Shown: positions 39,609 to 50,742 of the stretch, piece by piece
Position numbering within the stretch: the first letter of the stretch is position 1
Layout: each line of letters opens with the position of its first letter
Source: Paludibacteraceae bacterium
GTDB lineage: Bacteria; Bacteroidota; Bacteroidia; Bacteroidales; Paludibacteraceae
Length of the DNA: 64,000 nucleotides
Direction of reading: 5' to 3'
Assembly: GCA_017456885.1 (NCBI GenBank)
Contig: JAFTIM010000015.1
Span: 1 to 64,000 of the forward strand
Position numbers and translations under genes: made by a program
Notes under the pieces: model-generated
What the model was told of the DNA's origin: nothing
The model's database searches: none
What the model saw: only the letters and a program-made list of their open reading frames with translations

Positions 39609-39989
39609 TTACTTTGTCGCTTTTTTCTTATTTGCAACAGTTTTCTTCTTACCTTTACGAGTACGAGCGTTATTCTTTGTACTCTGACCTCTCACCGGTA
39701 ATCCAATACGATGACGAATACCACGATAACAACCGATATCCATCAAACGTTTGATGTTTAACTGAACTTCTGAGCGGAGATCACCTTCCACTTTATAACC
39801 TGCACCGATAATCTCACGAATTTTAGCAGCTTGTTCATCTGTCCAATCTTTAACTGCGATATTAACATCAATACCAGCTTCTGCTAAAATCTTTCTAGCA
39901 CTACTGCGACCTATTCCGTAGATATAAGTCAAACCAACTTCCCCTCTCTTATTTTGGGGCAAATCTACTCCTACTATTCTTATTGCCAT
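39609..39989 (-). CDS. rpsM: Ribosomal protein S13
   Basis: 126 aa, starting the alpha block after rpmJ. The S13 helix-hairpin-helix ([11 protein letters not shown]) and the basic tail ([17 protein letters not shown]) are normal. Contacts the A- and P-site tRNA region. Confidence 0.98.
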   Translation of the reverse strand: MAIRIVGVDLPQNKRGEVGLTYIYGIGRSSARKILAEAGIDVNIAVKDWTDEQAAKIREIIGAGYKVEGDLRSEVQLNIKRLMDIGCYRGIRHRIGLPVRGQSTKNNARTRKGKKKTVANKKKATK

Positions 39990-40017
39990 AAATAAATTTT
40001 TTGCAAAAATAATTAAA

Positions 40018-40134
40018 TTATCCTTGACGTTGTTTAAATTTTGGATTTTTCTTGTTAATTACATACAAACGACCTTTTCTTCTCACTATTTTACAATCGT
40101 CTGTTCTCTTTTTAATTGAAGCTCTAACTTTCAT
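40018..40134 (-). CDS. rpmJ: Ribosomal protein L36, zinc-free form
   Basis: 38 aa, easily overlooked because of its size; starts [10 protein letters not shown] and ends KFKQRQG. It lies between infA (15 nt) and rpsM (28 nt). The zinc ribbon is lost: of the usual ligands Cys11, Cys14, Cys27 and His33, only Cys14 remains (Thr11, Asn27, Phe33). Confidence 0.95.
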   Translation of the reverse strand: MKVRASIKKRTDDCKIVRRKGRLYVINKKNPKFKQRQG

Positions 40135-40149
40135 TGTGTTTTAATTTTT

Positions 40150-40365
40150 TTATTTATATCTAAAAGAAATTCTTCCCTTTGTTAAATCGTACGGAGATAT
40201 TTCCACTTTTACTTTATCTCCTGGTAATATTCGAATATAATGCATACGCATCTTACCTGAAATATGAGCCGTTATTTCATGCCCATTTTCTAATTCTACA
40301 CGAAACATCGCATTGGAAAGGGCTTCCAATATAATACCATCTTGCTCTATTGCAGCTTGTTTCAT
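40150..40365 (-). CDS. infA: Translation initiation factor IF-1
   Basis: 71 aa OB-fold protein ([29 protein letters not shown] at the end). Three nt after map; the order secY-map-infA-rpmJ is kept, and adk, found here in many other bacteria, is missing. Confidence 0.98.
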   Translation of the reverse strand: MKQAAIEQDGIILEALSNAMFRVELENGHEITAHISGKMRMHYIRILPGDKVKVEISPYDLTKGRISFRYK

Positions 40366-40368
40366 TAT

Positions 40369-41160
40369 TTAATTATTATTTTGTTGTTTTAGAACTTGTT
40401 CTATTATATCAAAATCTGACAAAACATCAGCGTACCCTTTTCTTATAGCTACTGCATGTTCAAAATGCGCAGAACATTTACGATCTTTTGTGCGTGTAGT
40501 CCATCCGTCCGATTCAAAAACCAACTCTTTTCTACCCATATTTATCATAGGTTCAATGCAGATTGTCATTCCTTCCCTCAACATTTTACCCATACCACGT
40601 CGTCCATAATTAGGCACCTCCGGACTTTCATGCATTGTGCGTCCGACACCATGTCCCACCATCTCGCGAACAACAGAATATCCTGCCTTTTCACAGTAAC
40701 TTTGTACAGCATATCCAATATCACCAATGCGATTACCTTCCACCGCATATTTAATCCCCTCAAACAGAGATTCTTTTGTCGTTTCTAAAAGACACTTTAC
40801 TTCATCAGATACATTCCCTACACAAAAAGTATAAGCGGAATCTCCAACAAAACCGTTCTTATAAGTGCCACAATCTATCGAAATGATATCTCCATCTTTT
40901 AAAAACACTTTATCAGAAGGAATTCCATGAACCACTTGCTCATTTATAGATGTACAGATTGAAGCAGGAAACCCATTATACCCTTTAAATGCAGGAGATG
41001 CCCCATTATCACGTATAAACTCTTCAGCAATTTTATCCAAATACAATGTAGAAATTCCCGGTTTTATAACTTTAGCCAATTCTGCTAATGTTTTACTTAC
41101 CAACAAACTACTTTCTCTAAGTAGTTCTATTTCTTCATTTGTTTTAAGATAAATCTCCAT
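40369..41160 (-). CDS. map: Methionine aminopeptidase
   Basis: 263 aa, type I. It removes the N-terminal Met from new proteins. Metal ligands are in SIDCGTYKNGFVGDSA (two Asp), GHGVGRTMHE (His), ICIEPMI (Glu) and a late Glu in HFEHAVAI. Six nt after secY. Confidence 0.98.
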   Translation of the reverse strand: MEIYLKTNEEIELLRESSLLVSKTLAELAKVIKPGISTLYLDKIAEEFIRDNGASPAFKGYNGFPASICTSINEQVVHGIPSDKVFLKDGDIISIDCGTYKNGFVGDSAYTFCVGNVSDEVKCLLETTKESLFEGIKYAVEGNRIGDIGYAVQSYCEKAGYSVVREMVGHGVGRTMHESPEVPNYGRRGMGKMLREGMTICIEPMINMGRKELVFESDGWTTRTKDRKCSAHFEHAVAIRKGYADVLSDFDIIEQVLKQQNNN

Positions 41161-41166
41161 CGTTTA

Positions 41167-42507
41167 TCAATAAGCTGCCATAGAGCCTGTACGACCTTTT
41201 ATACGATGACCTGATTCCATTAATCCGTCATAGTGTCTCATAAGCAATTCGCTTTCTATCTGCTGTAACGTATCAAGCACAACTCCAACTAAAATCAATA
41301 ATGAAGTTCCTCCATAGAATTGTGCAAAGCCATTCGTTACTCCTGCAATAGAAGCAAGCGAGGGCATTATAGCCACCAATGCTAAAAAGAATGATCCTGG
41401 TAAAGTTATTCTTGACATAATTACGTCAATATATTCAGCTGTTTTTTTGCCGGGTTTTATACCGGGAATAAATCCGTTATTCAACTTCATCTGCTCGGCC
41501 ATTTGCGTCGGATTTATAGTAATGGCAGTGTAAAAATATGTAAAAGCAATAATCATTATTGCAAATACAAGATTATACCAAAAACCATTATTATCGGCAA
41601 AAGCCCTCATAAAAGCATTAGCACCTTCCGAATTAAATCCCATTAACATAATAGGAATCATCATGATTGCTTGCGCAAAAATGATTGGCATTACACCTGC
41701 GGCATTAACTTTTAAAGGAATATACTGACGTACACCTCCATATTGTTTATTTCCGACAATTCTTTTTGCATACTGCACAGGGATTTTTCTTGTTGCTTGA
41801 ACCAATGCGATTGTCGCACCAATAACAACCAACAACAATGTAATTTCAGCCAAGAACATTACCAAACCTCCACTTGCATCTTCGGTTCTTGATATAAATT
41901 CTTGAATAATGGCGCTTGGAAAGCGTGCAATGATACCTATCATAATTATCATCGAGATACCATTACCAATGCCTTTATCAGTCATACGCTCCCCTAACCA
42001 CATTACAAACATCGAACCTGCACAAAGAAGTATTGTTGAAGAAACGGTAAACCAAATACCTTCAGGCAATGCCGCCCCTACACTTCTTAACTGAACAGAT
42101 AAATTAACTAAATAAGCAGGACCTTGCAAAAGTAGAATAAATACCGTAAGATAACGAGTCAATTGATTCATTTTTCTTCTTCCACTTTCACCTTCTCGTT
42201 GCATTTTTTGGAAATAAGGAATAGCAATTGTCAAAAGTTGAATGACAATTGATGCCGAAATGTACGGCATAATTCCCAATGCAAATATTGAAGCATTAGA
42301 AAATGCACCACCAGAAAACATATCCAACAAAGACATTAATCCTCCGCTCGTTTGATTTTGCAACGCAGTCAACGATTCGGGATTGATTCCCGGCAATACT
42401 ATAAAAGATCCAAAACGATAAATTAAAATAAACAATGTCGTTATCAAAATTTTCGTTCGCAGACTCTCTATTCTCCAAATATTTTTTAAGGTCTCTATAA
42501 ATTTCAT
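41167..42507 (-). CDS. secY: Protein translocase subunit SecY
   Basis: 446 aa with ten membrane helices and the usual SecY signature near helix 2 (GGAFSNASIFALGIMPYISASI). Channel of the Sec pathway for exported and membrane proteins. Starts 4 nt after rplO. Confidence 0.99.
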   Translation of the reverse strand: MKFIETLKNIWRIESLRTKILITTLFILIYRFGSFIVLPGINPESLTALQNQTSGGLMSLLDMFSGGAFSNASIFALGIMPYISASIVIQLLTIAIPYFQKMQREGESGRRKMNQLTRYLTVFILLLQGPAYLVNLSVQLRSVGAALPEGIWFTVSSTILLCAGSMFVMWLGERMTDKGIGNGISMIIMIGIIARFPSAIIQEFISRTEDASGGLVMFLAEITLLLVVIGATIALVQATRKIPVQYAKRIVGNKQYGGVRQYIPLKVNAAGVMPIIFAQAIMMIPIMLMGFNSEGANAFMRAFADNNGFWYNLVFAIMIIAFTYFYTAITINPTQMAEQMKLNNGFIPGIKPGKKTAEYIDVIMSRITLPGSFFLALVAIMPSLASIAGVTNGFAQFYGGTSLLILVGVVLDTLQQIESELLMRHYDGLMESGHRIKGRTGSMAAY

Positions 42508-42511
42508 GATA

Positions 42512-42958
42512 TTATAATTTTACCACAGTTCCTCCTGCTGCTACAATAGCGTCCTCTGCTGCTTTCGAAAATGCATGTGCTACAACTTCCAATTTAGAGG
42601 TAATAGTTCCATTAGCCAAAATCTTCACTAAATGTTTTTTTGCAATTACACCAGCAGCTACCATTTCATCTATTCCTATCTTTGACAATTTTTTTTCTTC
42701 TGCCAATGCTTGAATTGTTGACAAGTTGATAGCTTTATATTCTACTCTATTTTTATTCTTAAATCCGAATTTAGGCAAGCGACGTTGCAAAGGCATCTGA
42801 CCGCCTTCAAAACCGATTTTACGAGAATAACCCGAACGCGATTTTGCACCCTTATGACCACGAGTCGAAGTTCCTCCTTTTCCTGATGCTACACCTCGAC
42901 CTAATCTTTTATTGGTTTTAACTGAACCTTCTGCAGGTTTTAAATTACTTAAATCCAT
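42512..42958 (-). CDS. rplO: Ribosomal protein L15
   Basis: 148 aa. N-terminal [30 protein letters not shown] and [17 protein letters not shown] are the L15 signature. Late assembly protein of the 50S subunit; between rpmD and secY. Confidence 0.98.
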   Translation of the reverse strand: MDLSNLKPAEGSVKTNKRLGRGVASGKGGTSTRGHKGAKSRSGYSRKIGFEGGQMPLQRRLPKFGFKNKNRVEYKAINLSTIQALAEEKKLSKIGIDEMVAAGVIAKKHLVKILANGTITSKLEVVAHAFSKAAEDAIVAAGGTVVKL

Positions 42959-42979
42959 CTTTTATCTAAAACGATTAAA

Positions 42980-43156
42980 TTATTCAACTACTTTAACCAA
43001 ATGTTTTACTTTATTTACCATCCCTAAAATTTGGGGAGTGGCTTCATGTTCAACTATGGCATTCATTTTTTTCAGTCCAAGAGCAAGTAATGTTAACTTC
43101 TGGTCTTTTGGACAACGAATTTGACTTTTAACTTGTTGTATTTTTATTTTTGCCAT
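42980..43156 (-). CDS. rpmD: Ribosomal protein L30
   Basis: 58 aa, starts MAKIKIQQVKSQIRCPK and ends LVKVVE. The frame is open for exactly the L30 length between rpsE (4 nt) and rplO (21 nt). The normal place for rpmD in the spc operon. Confidence 0.95.
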   Translation of the reverse strand: MAKIKIQQVKSQIRCPKDQKLTLLALGLKKMNAIVEHEATPQILGMVNKVKHLVKVVE

Positions 43157-43160
43157 ACCT

Positions 43161-43679
43161 CTATCCTTTAAAAACTTTTTCTACTGAAATATTTCTATTT
43201 TGAGCAACGGTATAAGCATCGCGAAGTTCATTCAAAGCTTCAAATGTAGCTTTTACTAAATTGTGAGGATTCGAAGAACCTTTCGATTTTGCTAACACGT
43301 CAGTAATTCCAACACTTTCCAACACGGCACGCATAGCACCTCCGGCCTTTACTCCTGTACCATGTGATGCCGGTTGCAAATACACATTTGCACCACCGAA
43401 ACGAGCCGATTGTTCATGGGGGATTGTTCCCTTAAACACGGGAACACGTATTAAGTTTTTCTTTGCTGATTCAGTTCCTTTTGCAATCGCAGCAGTTACT
43501 TCGCCTGCCTTACCTAATCCCCATCCGACAATACCATTCTCATTTCCAACAACAACAATTGCAGAAAAACTAAAAGCACGTCCTCCTTTGGTTACCTTTG
43601 TTACTCTGTTTATCGCAACAAGTCTCTCCTTCAACTCTATATCATTAGTTGTTTTTACTCTATTATTTACTCCTGCCAT
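43161..43679 (-). CDS. rpsE: Ribosomal protein S5
   Basis: 172 aa. The double-stranded RNA-binding N-terminal part ([21 protein letters not shown]) and the conserved [12 protein letters not shown] are intact. S5 takes part in decoding fidelity. Confidence 0.98.
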   Translation of the reverse strand: MAGVNNRVKTTNDIELKERLVAINRVTKVTKGGRAFSFSAIVVVGNENGIVGWGLGKAGEVTAAIAKGTESAKKNLIRVPVFKGTIPHEQSARFGGANVYLQPASHGTGVKAGGAMRAVLESVGITDVLAKSKGSSNPHNLVKATFEALNELRDAYTVAQNRNISVEKVFKG

Positions 43680-43684
43680 AACTA

Positions 43685-44029
43685 TTAAAATTTAAGTCCT
43701 CCGTTGCGAGCAGCATCTGCCAATTCTTTTACTCTACCATGATACAAGAATCCATTGCGATCAAAAACCACTGTTGAGATTCCAACTTCTTGCGCTTTCT
43801 GTGCAATCATTTCACCAACTTTAGCAGCTTGCTCTTTTTTTGTAACTTTTTCTTTTATACTCAAAGAAGAAGCTGCAGCTAAAGTTTTTCCTTGTTTATC
43901 ATCAATTATTTGCGCATAAATCTGTGCATTACTTCTGAATACAGTCAAACGAGGTCTTTCTGCTGTCCCTGATACTGTATTGCGAATATGAGCTTTTATT
44001 TTAAGTCTCCTTTTTAATTTATCAGTCAT
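43685..44029 (-). CDS. rplR: Ribosomal protein L18
   Basis: 114 aa 5S rRNA-binding protein, with [20 protein letters not shown] and [20 protein letters not shown] as usual. Sits 5 nt upstream of rpsE. Confidence 0.98.
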   Translation of the reverse strand: MTDKLKRRLKIKAHIRNTVSGTAERPRLTVFRSNAQIYAQIIDDKQGKTLAAASSLSIKEKVTKKEQAAKVGEMIAQKAQEVGISTVVFDRNGFLYHGRVKELADAARNGGLKF

Positions 44030-44049
44030 AACTTTTATTGCTTTACAAA

Positions 44050-44604
44050 TTATTTAGAACTTGCAGACTTACCTGCTTTTCTTCGAATGATTTCACCCTC
44101 AAATTTAACACCCTTGCCTTTGTAAGGTTCCGGTTTGCGGAACGAACGAATTTTGGCACAAACTTGTCCCAACAATTGTTTATCGTAAGATTCCAAGATA
44201 ACTAAAGGATTTTGGTTTCTTTCACTTTTTGTTTCAACTTTCACTTCCTTTGGTAGTTGCAAGAATATATTGTGAGTGTATCCTAATGCGAACTCAATAA
44301 CTTGACCATTATTAGATACACGATAACCAACACCTACAAGTTCTAAAGTCTTTTTATAACCTTCGGAAACACCTACTACCATGTTATGAACCAATGCACG
44401 ATACAAACCGTGTAAAGAACGTGTTTGTTTCTCATCGTTTGGACGTGTCAACACACACATTCCATTTTCCACTTTCAAAGAAATGATAGGGTCTATTTTT
44501 TGTGTTAATTCACCTTTAGGACCTTTCACTGTTACAATATTCTCATTCATTGTAATAGTTACTCCCGCCGGAATTGAAATGGGTAATTTTCCTATTCTAG
44601 ACAT
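44050..44604 (-). CDS. rplF: Ribosomal protein L6
   Basis: 184 aa from ATG 44604 (MSRIGKLPI), 14 nt after the rpsH stop; an in-frame ATG at 44634 would overlap rpsH. Two L6 repeats and the C-terminal [13 protein letters not shown] motif are present. Confidence 0.97.
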   Translation of the reverse strand: MSRIGKLPISIPAGVTITMNENIVTVKGPKGELTQKIDPIISLKVENGMCVLTRPNDEKQTRSLHGLYRALVHNMVVGVSEGYKKTLELVGVGYRVSNNGQVIEFALGYTHNIFLQLPKEVKVETKSERNQNPLVILESYDKQLLGQVCAKIRSFRKPEPYKGKGVKFEGEIIRRKAGKSASSK

Positions 44605-44618
44605 TGCACTTCCTCCTA

Positions 44619-45014
44619 TCAATAAACATAACACAATACTTCACCACCAACTTTCAACTCTTTGGCTTCTTTATCTGTCATTACACCTTTTGAAGTCGAA
44701 AGTATAGCGATTCCTAATCCATTCAATACTCGTGGCATATCTTTATAGCCAACATATTTTCGCAAACCAGGTGTAGATACGCGAATCAATTTTTTGATTG
44801 CATTTACCTTGTTTACCAAATCATATTTTAAGGCAATTTTAATTGTGCCTTTAACACCATCTTCCTCGAACTTATAATTAAGAATATAACCTTTCTCGAA
44901 AAGGACTTTAGTTATCTCCTTTTTTAAGTTAGAGGCAGGTATTTCTACTACACGATGCCCCGCAGCAATTGCATTACGAAGACGTGTTAAATAATCTGCT
45001 ATTGGATCTGTCAT
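44619..45014 (-). CDS. rpsH: Ribosomal protein S8
   Basis: 131 aa with the C-terminal STSKGVMTDKEAKELKVGGE. S8 is the usual spc-operon regulator, but no matching leader was identified. The 64 nt gap before it (45015-45078) shows no gene. Confidence 0.98.
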   Translation of the reverse strand: MTDPIADYLTRLRNAIAAGHRVVEIPASNLKKEITKVLFEKGYILNYKFEEDGVKGTIKIALKYDLVNKVNAIKKLIRVSTPGLRKYVGYKDMPRVLNGLGIAILSTSKGVMTDKEAKELKVGGEVLCYVY

Positions 45015-45078
45015 ATAATTATTTGATTTTAAATTAATCCTGCTATCAGGACAATATTAATAAAATTCTTTTTTTTGT

Positions 45079-45348
45079 TTACCAACTTGCTTTTTTAACT
45101 CCTGGAATTAAACCTGCTGACGCCATCTCACGAAATTGAATACGAGAAATACCGAATTGTCTCATATAACCTTTCGGACGTCCCGTCATTTTGCAACGAT
45201 TGTGTAAACGAACCGGAGATGCATTTTTAGGAATTAATTGTAAAGCTTCATAATTGCCTTCTTCGATCAACTTTGCTCTTTTAGCCGCATACTTTGCAAC
45301 TAATTTAGCACGCTTAACCTCTCTGGCTTTCATTGATTCTTTTGCCAT
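45079..45348 (-). CDS. rpsN: Ribosomal protein S14, zinc-independent form
   Basis: 89 aa, the longer C-minus type with only a single Cys ([21 protein letters not shown]), so no zinc site. Twelve nt downstream of rplE. Confidence 0.98.
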   Translation of the reverse strand: MAKESMKAREVKRAKLVAKYAAKRAKLIEEGNYEALQLIPKNASPVRLHNRCKMTGRPKGYMRQFGISRIQFREMASAGLIPGVKKASW

Positions 45349-45360
45349 ATTCTTATAATA

Positions 45361-45912
45361 TTAATTTTTCTTAAATGGTAAACCAAACTCTTTCAACAAT
45401 CTATATCCCTCTTCATCAGTATTTGCCGATGTAACAAAAGTAATATTCATACCTTGCAAACGAGAAATAGAATCAATATTTATTTCAGGAAAGATAATTT
45501 GCTCTTGAATGCCTAAAGTATAATTACCTCGACCATCTAACTTCCCTTCAATCCCCTTAAAGTCACGAATACGAGGTAATGCCACATGTATCAAACGCTC
45601 TAAAAATTCATACATATTTTTATGACGTAATGTTACACGAACACCTATAGGCATTTTTTTACGTAACTTAAAGTTTGAAATATCTTTTTTTGATAGAGTA
45701 GCAACTGCTTTCTGACCTGCTATCGCTGTCATTTCTGCAATAGCAGTATCTATAACTTTTTTATCAGCTACAGCCGCAGACCCTAAACCTTGATTTAAAA
45801 CGATTTTTTCCAAACAAGGAACTTGCATAATTGATTTATAATTAAATTCCTTCATCAACAATGGAATAATACGTTCTTGATAATCATTTTTTAATGCCGT
45901 CGTATTTGTCAT
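45361..45912 (-). CDS. rplE: Ribosomal protein L5
   Basis: 183 aa 5S rRNA-binding protein. Its start overlaps the rplX end by 4 nt. Motifs [23 protein letters not shown] and [19 protein letters not shown] are intact. Confidence 0.98.
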   Translation of the reverse strand: MTNTTALKNDYQERIIPLLMKEFNYKSIMQVPCLEKIVLNQGLGSAAVADKKVIDTAIAEMTAIAGQKAVATLSKKDISNFKLRKKMPIGVRVTLRHKNMYEFLERLIHVALPRIRDFKGIEGKLDGRGNYTLGIQEQIIFPEINIDSISRLQGMNITFVTSANTDEEGYRLLKEFGLPFKKN

Positions 45913-46229
45913 TTTATTTCCTCCCCTGATTTTTTTGCATAACGAACTAATTTCCCTTCTGCATTTAGTTTCCGACCTATACGAGTAGGTTTACCTGTTT
46001 TCGGATCTAAAACATTCAGATTTGAAATGTGTAAAGATGCCTCTTTCTTCACAATTCCTCCTTGAGGATTCTTCGCATTGGGTTTGGTACTTTTTGATAC
46101 CATATTGATACCTTCTACGATAGCTCTGTTTTTATTAACAAGGACTTCTAATACCTTTCCGGTTTTACCCTTGTCTTCTCCAGAGTTTACATAAACTATA
46201 TCACCCTTTTTTATATGTAATTTACTCAT
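45909..46229 (-). CDS. rplX: Ribosomal protein L24
   Basis: 106 aa KOW-domain protein ([20 protein letters not shown]), first assembly factor of the 50S subunit; nineteen nt after rplN. Confidence 0.98.
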   Translation of the reverse strand: MSKLHIKKGDIVYVNSGEDKGKTGKVLEVLVNKNRAIVEGINMVSKSTKPNAKNPQGGIVKKEASLHISNLNVLDPKTGKPTRIGRKLNAEGKLVRYAKKSGEEIK

Positions 46230-46248
46230 TTTTTTTAAAATTTCAAAG

Positions 46249-46614
46249 TTAAAGTACTTCTGGAGCCAAAGAAATAATTTTCATATTTGTTGCGCGAAGT
46301 TCTCTTGCAACTGGTCCAAATATACGACTACCGCGAATCTCACCTGCGTTGTTTAATAGTACACAAGCATTATCATCAAAACGGATATAAGAGCCATCTA
46401 CTCGACGTACTTCTTTTGTTGTACGAACAACAACAGCTTTAGAAACCGCGCCTTTTTTAATATCACTCGAAGGTATCACACCTTGAACTGCTACCACAAT
46501 AATGTCGCCCAATGATGCATAACGTTTTCTTGTCCCTCCAAGAACACGAATACATTTAGCCTCTTTTGCGCCACTATTATCTGCAACCTTTAGTATAGTT
46601 TCCTGTTGTATCAT
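46249..46614 (-). CDS. rplN: Ribosomal protein L14
   Basis: 121 aa. Starts [33 protein letters not shown] near the end is the family signature. One nt after rpsQ. Confidence 0.98.
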   Translation of the reverse strand: MIQQETILKVADNSGAKEAKCIRVLGGTRKRYASLGDIIVVAVQGVIPSSDIKKGAVSKAVVVRTTKEVRRVDGSYIRFDDNACVLLNNAGEIRGSRIFGPVARELRATNMKIISLAPEVL

Positions 46615-46615
46615 A

Positions 46616-46873
46616 TTACTTAGCTTTTTCTATGATTTCTACCAATCTCCACCGTTTTGTTTTGCTCAGCGGACGTGTTTCTACGATACGTACCGTATCA
46701 CCAATATTACACTCATTTTTTTCGTCATGAACATGGTATTTTTTCGTTTTATTAACGAATTTACCATAAATCGGGTGCTTCTCTTTCCATTTTACAGCAA
46801 CAGTAATGGATTTATCCATCTTATTGCTAAAAACAACACCAACTCTTTCTTTTCTTAAATTTCTTATTTCCAT
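46616..46873 (-). CDS. rpsQ: Ribosomal protein S17
   Basis: 85 aa OB-fold protein ([18 protein letters not shown] and the basic [11 protein letters not shown] end). Four nt after rpmC. Confidence 0.98.
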   Translation of the reverse strand: MEIRNLRKERVGVVFSNKMDKSITVAVKWKEKHPIYGKFVNKTKKYHVHDEKNECNIGDTVRIVETRPLSKTKRWRLVEIIEKAK

Positions 46874-46877
46874 CGTT

Positions 46878-47075
46878 TTATTGTTGGTTTAGTTCTCGTT
46901 GACACAATTCGGTATTAAGACGAGCAATTGTCTTACGGACTTCTCTTATTTGAGAAGGATTGTCAAGAGGAGATATTGTATGATTAAGTTTTAAACGAAG
47001 TAAATTCTCTTTCTCTGCTTCCAAACGTTCTTGGAGTTCCTTTGTCGTTAATTCTTTAATTTCTCTTGCTTTCAT
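46878..47075 (-). CDS. rpmC: Ribosomal protein L29
   Basis: 65 aa two-helix protein ([33 protein letters not shown]). Lies at the polypeptide exit. Five nt after rplP. Confidence 0.97.
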   Translation of the reverse strand: MKAREIKELTTKELQERLEAEKENLLRLKLNHTISPLDNPSQIREVRKTIARLNTELCQRELNQQ

Positions 47076-47080
47076 ATCTT

Positions 47081-47512
47081 TTATGCATTAAGAGTTGAAT
47101 CATAGTCGCGTCGTACGACAAATTTTGTAGTTATAGGAAGTTTCTGTGCTGCCAATCTCAATGCTTCTTTTGCCACATCAAAAGGAACACCTTCTACTTC
47201 TAAAATCATACGTCCTGGAGTTACTGGAGCTACAAATCCTTCTGGAGAACCTTTTCCCTTACCCATACGTACATCGGCAGGTTTTTTGGTTATAACCTTA
47301 TCAGGAAAAATACGTATCCATATTTGTCCTTGACGTTGCATATAACGCGTAACAGCAACACGAGCTGCTTCGATTTGGCGTCCTGTAATCCATTTTGTTT
47401 GCAACGACTTAATACCAAAAGAACCGAAAGCCAGCTGGTTTCCTCGTTGGGCAACGCCCTTCATACGACCTTTCTGTTGTCTTCTAAATTTTGTTTTTTT
47501 CGGTTGTAACAT
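47081..47512 (-). CDS. rplP: Ribosomal protein L16
   Basis: 143 aa. [17 protein letters not shown] at the N-terminus, [24 protein letters not shown] and [13 protein letters not shown] are typical. Eleven nt after rpsC. Confidence 0.98.
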   Translation of the reverse strand: MLQPKKTKFRRQQKGRMKGVAQRGNQLAFGSFGIKSLQTKWITGRQIEAARVAVTRYMQRQGQIWIRIFPDKVITKKPADVRMGKGKGSPEGFVAPVTPGRMILEVEGVPFDVAKEALRLAAQKLPITTKFVVRRDYDSTLNA

Positions 47513-47523
47513 GATTTATCGTC

Positions 47524-48243
47524 TTATTGATTATTTTTTCTTTTTCTATAACCTCTATTATTGGACATTTGATGTCCGTTTTCTTTTGTAGTTGTAAATG
47601 CTGGAGCCAAATCTTTTTTACCATAAATTTCGCCACGGCAAATCCATACTTTGATGCCTATCAAACCTACCTTTGTAAGAGCCTCTGTTGCACAATAGTC
47701 AATATCAGCACGAAAAGTATGTAAAGGAGTACGACCTTCCTTGTACATCTCCGATCGTGCCATTTCAGCACCATTCAAACGACCAGAAACCAAAACCTTT
47801 ATACCTTCAGCTCCCATTCGCATTGTATTAGCAATCGCTAATTTTACTGCACGACGATAAGCAATCTTACCCTCAACCTGATGAGCAATATTATTTGCAA
47901 CGATAACTGCATCTAAATCAGGTTTTTTGATTTCAAATATATTGATTTGAATATCCTTATCTGTAAGTTTTTTAAGTTCTTCTTTCAACTTATCAACCTC
48001 TTGTCCACCTTTACCTATAATAACACCCGGACGAGCTGTACAAATAGTTATTGTGATAAGTTTTAAGGTTCGTTCTATTACTATTTTTGAAACACTCGCT
48101 TTAGCAAAACGGGCATTCAAGTATTTACGAATTTTGCTATCTTCCAATAAAGTATTTCCAAAATCCTTTCCTCCATACCAATTTGAATCCCATCCGTGAA
48201 TGATTCCTAAACGATTGCTTACTGGATTAACTTTCTGTCCCAT
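47524..48243 (-). CDS. rpsC: Ribosomal protein S3
   Basis: 239 aa with KH domain ([18 protein letters not shown]) and C-terminal S3 domain ([19 protein letters not shown]). Contacts mRNA at the entry channel. Five nt after rplV. Confidence 0.98.
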   Translation of the reverse strand: MGQKVNPVSNRLGIIHGWDSNWYGGKDFGNTLLEDSKIRKYLNARFAKASVSKIVIERTLKLITITICTARPGVIIGKGGQEVDKLKEELKKLTDKDIQINIFEIKKPDLDAVIVANNIAHQVEGKIAYRRAVKLAIANTMRMGAEGIKVLVSGRLNGAEMARSEMYKEGRTPLHTFRADIDYCATEALTKVGLIGIKVWICRGEIYGKKDLAPAFTTTKENGHQMSNNRGYRKRKNNQ

Positions 48244-48248
48244 CTGCT

Positions 48249-48653
48249 TTAATTTTGATTATTATTTATTTTATCAATATACAACGTTACATGATTCGAA
48301 CGTTTACGAACTCGGTATCCTCTACCTTGAGGAGCCGGTCGAAGTCTTTTAAGCATTCTTGCAGAATCTACATGTACCGCAGTAATATACAATTCTCCCG
48401 CATCTGCCTTTTGCTCTGTTTTCTGTTCCCAATTAGAAATAGCAGAACGGAGAAGTTTTTCCATTCGATTCGAAGCTTCTTTTGTAGAAAATCTCAATAC
48501 ACCTAAAGCTTTATTAACCTCCATACCACGAATCATATCCGCAACGAGTCTCATTTTTCGAGGCGATGTCGGAACATTGTTTAATTTCGCAAAGTATAAA
48601 GTTTTATTAGCTTCTTTTCTTGCTTCTGCAGATATTCTTTTTCTTGCACCCAT
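48249..48653 (-). CDS. rplV: Ribosomal protein L22
   Basis: 134 aa. [16 protein letters not shown] and the beta-hairpin lining the exit tunnel ([19 protein letters not shown]) are intact. Confidence 0.98.
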   Translation of the reverse strand: MGARKRISAEARKEANKTLYFAKLNNVPTSPRKMRLVADMIRGMEVNKALGVLRFSTKEASNRMEKLLRSAISNWEQKTEQKADAGELYITAVHVDSARMLKRLRPAPQGRGYRVRKRSNHVTLYIDKINNNQN

Positions 48654-48691
48654 TACTATATTATTTTTTATTTATCAATTTAACAAATGGG

Positions 48692-48958
48692 TTATTTATT
48701 TTTACCACCATGTCCACGGAATATGCGTGTTGGAGCAAACTCTCCAAGTTTGTGTCCTACCATATTCTCTGTTATATAAACAGGGATAAATTTATTCCCA
48801 TTATGTACTGCAATTGTATGACCCACGAAATCAGGAGAAATCATTGATGCACGTGCCCAAGTCTTTACTACTGATTTTTTACCTGACTCTTGCATAGCAA
48901 GAATCTTTTTTTCAAGTTTAAGATTTATGTAAGGCCCTTTCTTTAATGAACGACTCAT
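48692..48958 (-). CDS. rpsS: Ribosomal protein S19
   Basis: 88 aa. [20 protein letters not shown] and [19 protein letters not shown] are typical. Twenty-one nt after rplB. Confidence 0.98.
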   Translation of the reverse strand: MSRSLKKGPYINLKLEKKILAMQESGKKSVVKTWARASMISPDFVGHTIAVHNGNKFIPVYITENMVGHKLGEFAPTRIFRGHGGKNK

Positions 48959-48979
48959 ATTATTAAATTATTATAGCTG

Positions 48980-49804
48980 TTATTTTTTCTTTCTTTCAAT
49001 AATATACTGATTGGATAAATTCTTCGGAGCACGAGTCTTCTTTCCTTTAGCCAACAATCCTTTACGTGAACGAGGATGACCTCCTGATGCACGACCTTCA
49101 CCACCACCCATCGGGTGATCTACAGGGTTCATTGCAACACCACGAACACGAGGACGGCGCCCAAACCATCTTGTACGACCGGCCTTACCCGATTCCTCCA
49201 ATGCATGATCAGCATTACCCACAGTACCAATAGTAGCCTTACATGCTGCCAAAATCTTACGGGTCTCTCCTGAAGGTAACTTTATAATTGCATACTTATC
49301 TTCTCTTGAAGTTAATTGAGCAAATGTACCTGCAGAGCGAACCAATGCAGCACCCTGACCCGGACGAAGTTCTATATTGTGAATAATAGTTCCTAATGGA
49401 ATCTCTTGCATAGCCAAAGCATTACCTACTTCAGGAGCAACACCTTTTCCCGAAATAACAGTTTGACCTACTTGAAGACCATTTGGTGCAAGAATATAGC
49501 GTTTCTCACCATCAGCATAAAACAACAAGGCAATACGTGCCGAACGATTCGGATCGTATTCTATTGTTTTTACAATTGCAGGAACTCCATCCTTATCTCT
49601 TTTAAAATCAATTACCCTAAATTTTCTCTTATGTCCTCCACCGATATAACGCATTGTCATTTTACCGGTATTATTACGACCTCCACTTTTGCGGAAACCA
49701 AACACAAGAGATTTCTCTGGTGCATTTGCCGTAATTGTGTCAAACACACCAATAATTTTATGTCTTTGCCCCGGTGTTACGGGATTTAATTTACGTACAG
49801 CCAT
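48980..49804 (-). CDS. rplB: Ribosomal protein L2
   Basis: 274 aa. Peptidyl-transferase-centre motif [17 protein letters not shown] is intact (His in NPVDHP). Five nt after rplW. Confidence 0.99.
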   Translation of the reverse strand: MAVRKLNPVTPGQRHKIIGVFDTITANAPEKSLVFGFRKSGGRNNTGKMTMRYIGGGHKRKFRVIDFKRDKDGVPAIVKTIEYDPNRSARIALLFYADGEKRYILAPNGLQVGQTVISGKGVAPEVGNALAMQEIPLGTIIHNIELRPGQGAALVRSAGTFAQLTSREDKYAIIKLPSGETRKILAACKATIGTVGNADHALEESGKAGRTRWFGRRPRVRGVAMNPVDHPMGGGEGRASGGHPRSRKGLLAKGKKTRAPKNLSNQYIIERKKK

Positions 49805-49809
49805 CTTTC

Positions 49810-50103
49810 TTAAATATTGCTATAAAAATCTATTGCATCACCATCTTTTAAAGTTACAATTGCCTTTTTCATCGATGGCTTTGCTCCATTAATTACACCA
49901 CTTTTTGTATAACGGCTCTTTTTCTTAACGCTGGTATTCAATGTATTAACATCAACTACCGTTACATTATACAAAGCCTCTACTTCCGATTTAATCTCTA
50001 ATTTATTTGCTGTTTTATCTACATAAAAAGCAAAACGGCTATTTTTATCGCCTGCCATTTTTGTCATCTTTTCCGTGACAATCGGTTTGATAATTACTCC
50101 CAT
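49810..50103 (-). CDS. rplW: Ribosomal protein L23
   Basis: 97 aa, [13 protein letters not shown] at the N-terminus. Exit-tunnel protein where trigger factor and SRP dock. Nine nt after rplD. Confidence 0.97.
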   Translation of the reverse strand: MGVIIKPIVTEKMTKMAGDKNSRFAFYVDKTANKLEIKSEVEALYNVTVVDVNTLNTSVKKKSRYTKSGVINGAKPSMKKAIVTLKDGDAIDFYSNI

Positions 50104-50112
50104 TTTTCCTCC

Positions 50113-50742
50113 TTATGCATTAAAATGTTTCTCAATTACGTCTATTGCACCTTCAGCAACCAGCAAAGTTGAAGCATTCAAAACCGAATAAGTATTTAAT
50201 TCTGAGACAGTTACAACTTCAACATTCTTAATATTTCGAGCTGACAAATATACGTTTTTATTTTGTTCTGGTAAAATAATAAGCAACTTTTTATCTGCTA
50301 CATTCAAACTTTTTACCATATCAACAAAATCTTTTGTTTTTGGAGTTTCAAAATCAATAGTATCAAGCACTACAATATTACCATCTTTTGCCTTGTAAGT
50401 CAAAGCCGATTTACGAGCTAATTGTTTTACTTTTTTATTCAATTTGAAACTATAATCGCGTGGCACCGGACCAAAAACCCTTGCACCACCAACAAGTACT
50501 GGCGAATTAATGTCACCTCGACGAGCACCGCCGCCGCCTTTTTGGCGACCTAATTTTCGAGTAGAGCCAGACAACTCACTACGTTGTTTAGATTTGTGAG
50601 TTCCTTGACGTTGATTTGCCAAATATTGTTTCACGTCCAAATAAATAACGTGATCATTTGGTTCTATACAATAAATAGAGTCGTTTAAAACAACTTTTTT
50701 CCCTGTATCCTCTCCTTTTTTGTTATATACATTCAGTTCCAT
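50113..50742 (-). CDS. rplD: Ribosomal protein L4
   Basis: 209 aa. The extended loop ([30 protein letters not shown]) lines the exit tunnel and often sets macrolide sensitivity. Its start overlaps rplC by 1 nt. L4 is the S10-operon repressor in proteobacteria. Confidence 0.98.
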   Translation of the reverse strand: MELNVYNKKGEDTGKKVVLNDSIYCIEPNDHVIYLDVKQYLANQRQGTHKSKQRSELSGSTRKLGRQKGGGGARRGDINSPVLVGGARVFGPVPRDYSFKLNKKVKQLARKSALTYKAKDGNIVVLDTIDFETPKTKDFVDMVKSLNVADKKLLIILPEQNKNVYLSARNIKNVEVVTVSELNTYSVLNASTLLVAEGAIDVIEKHFNA

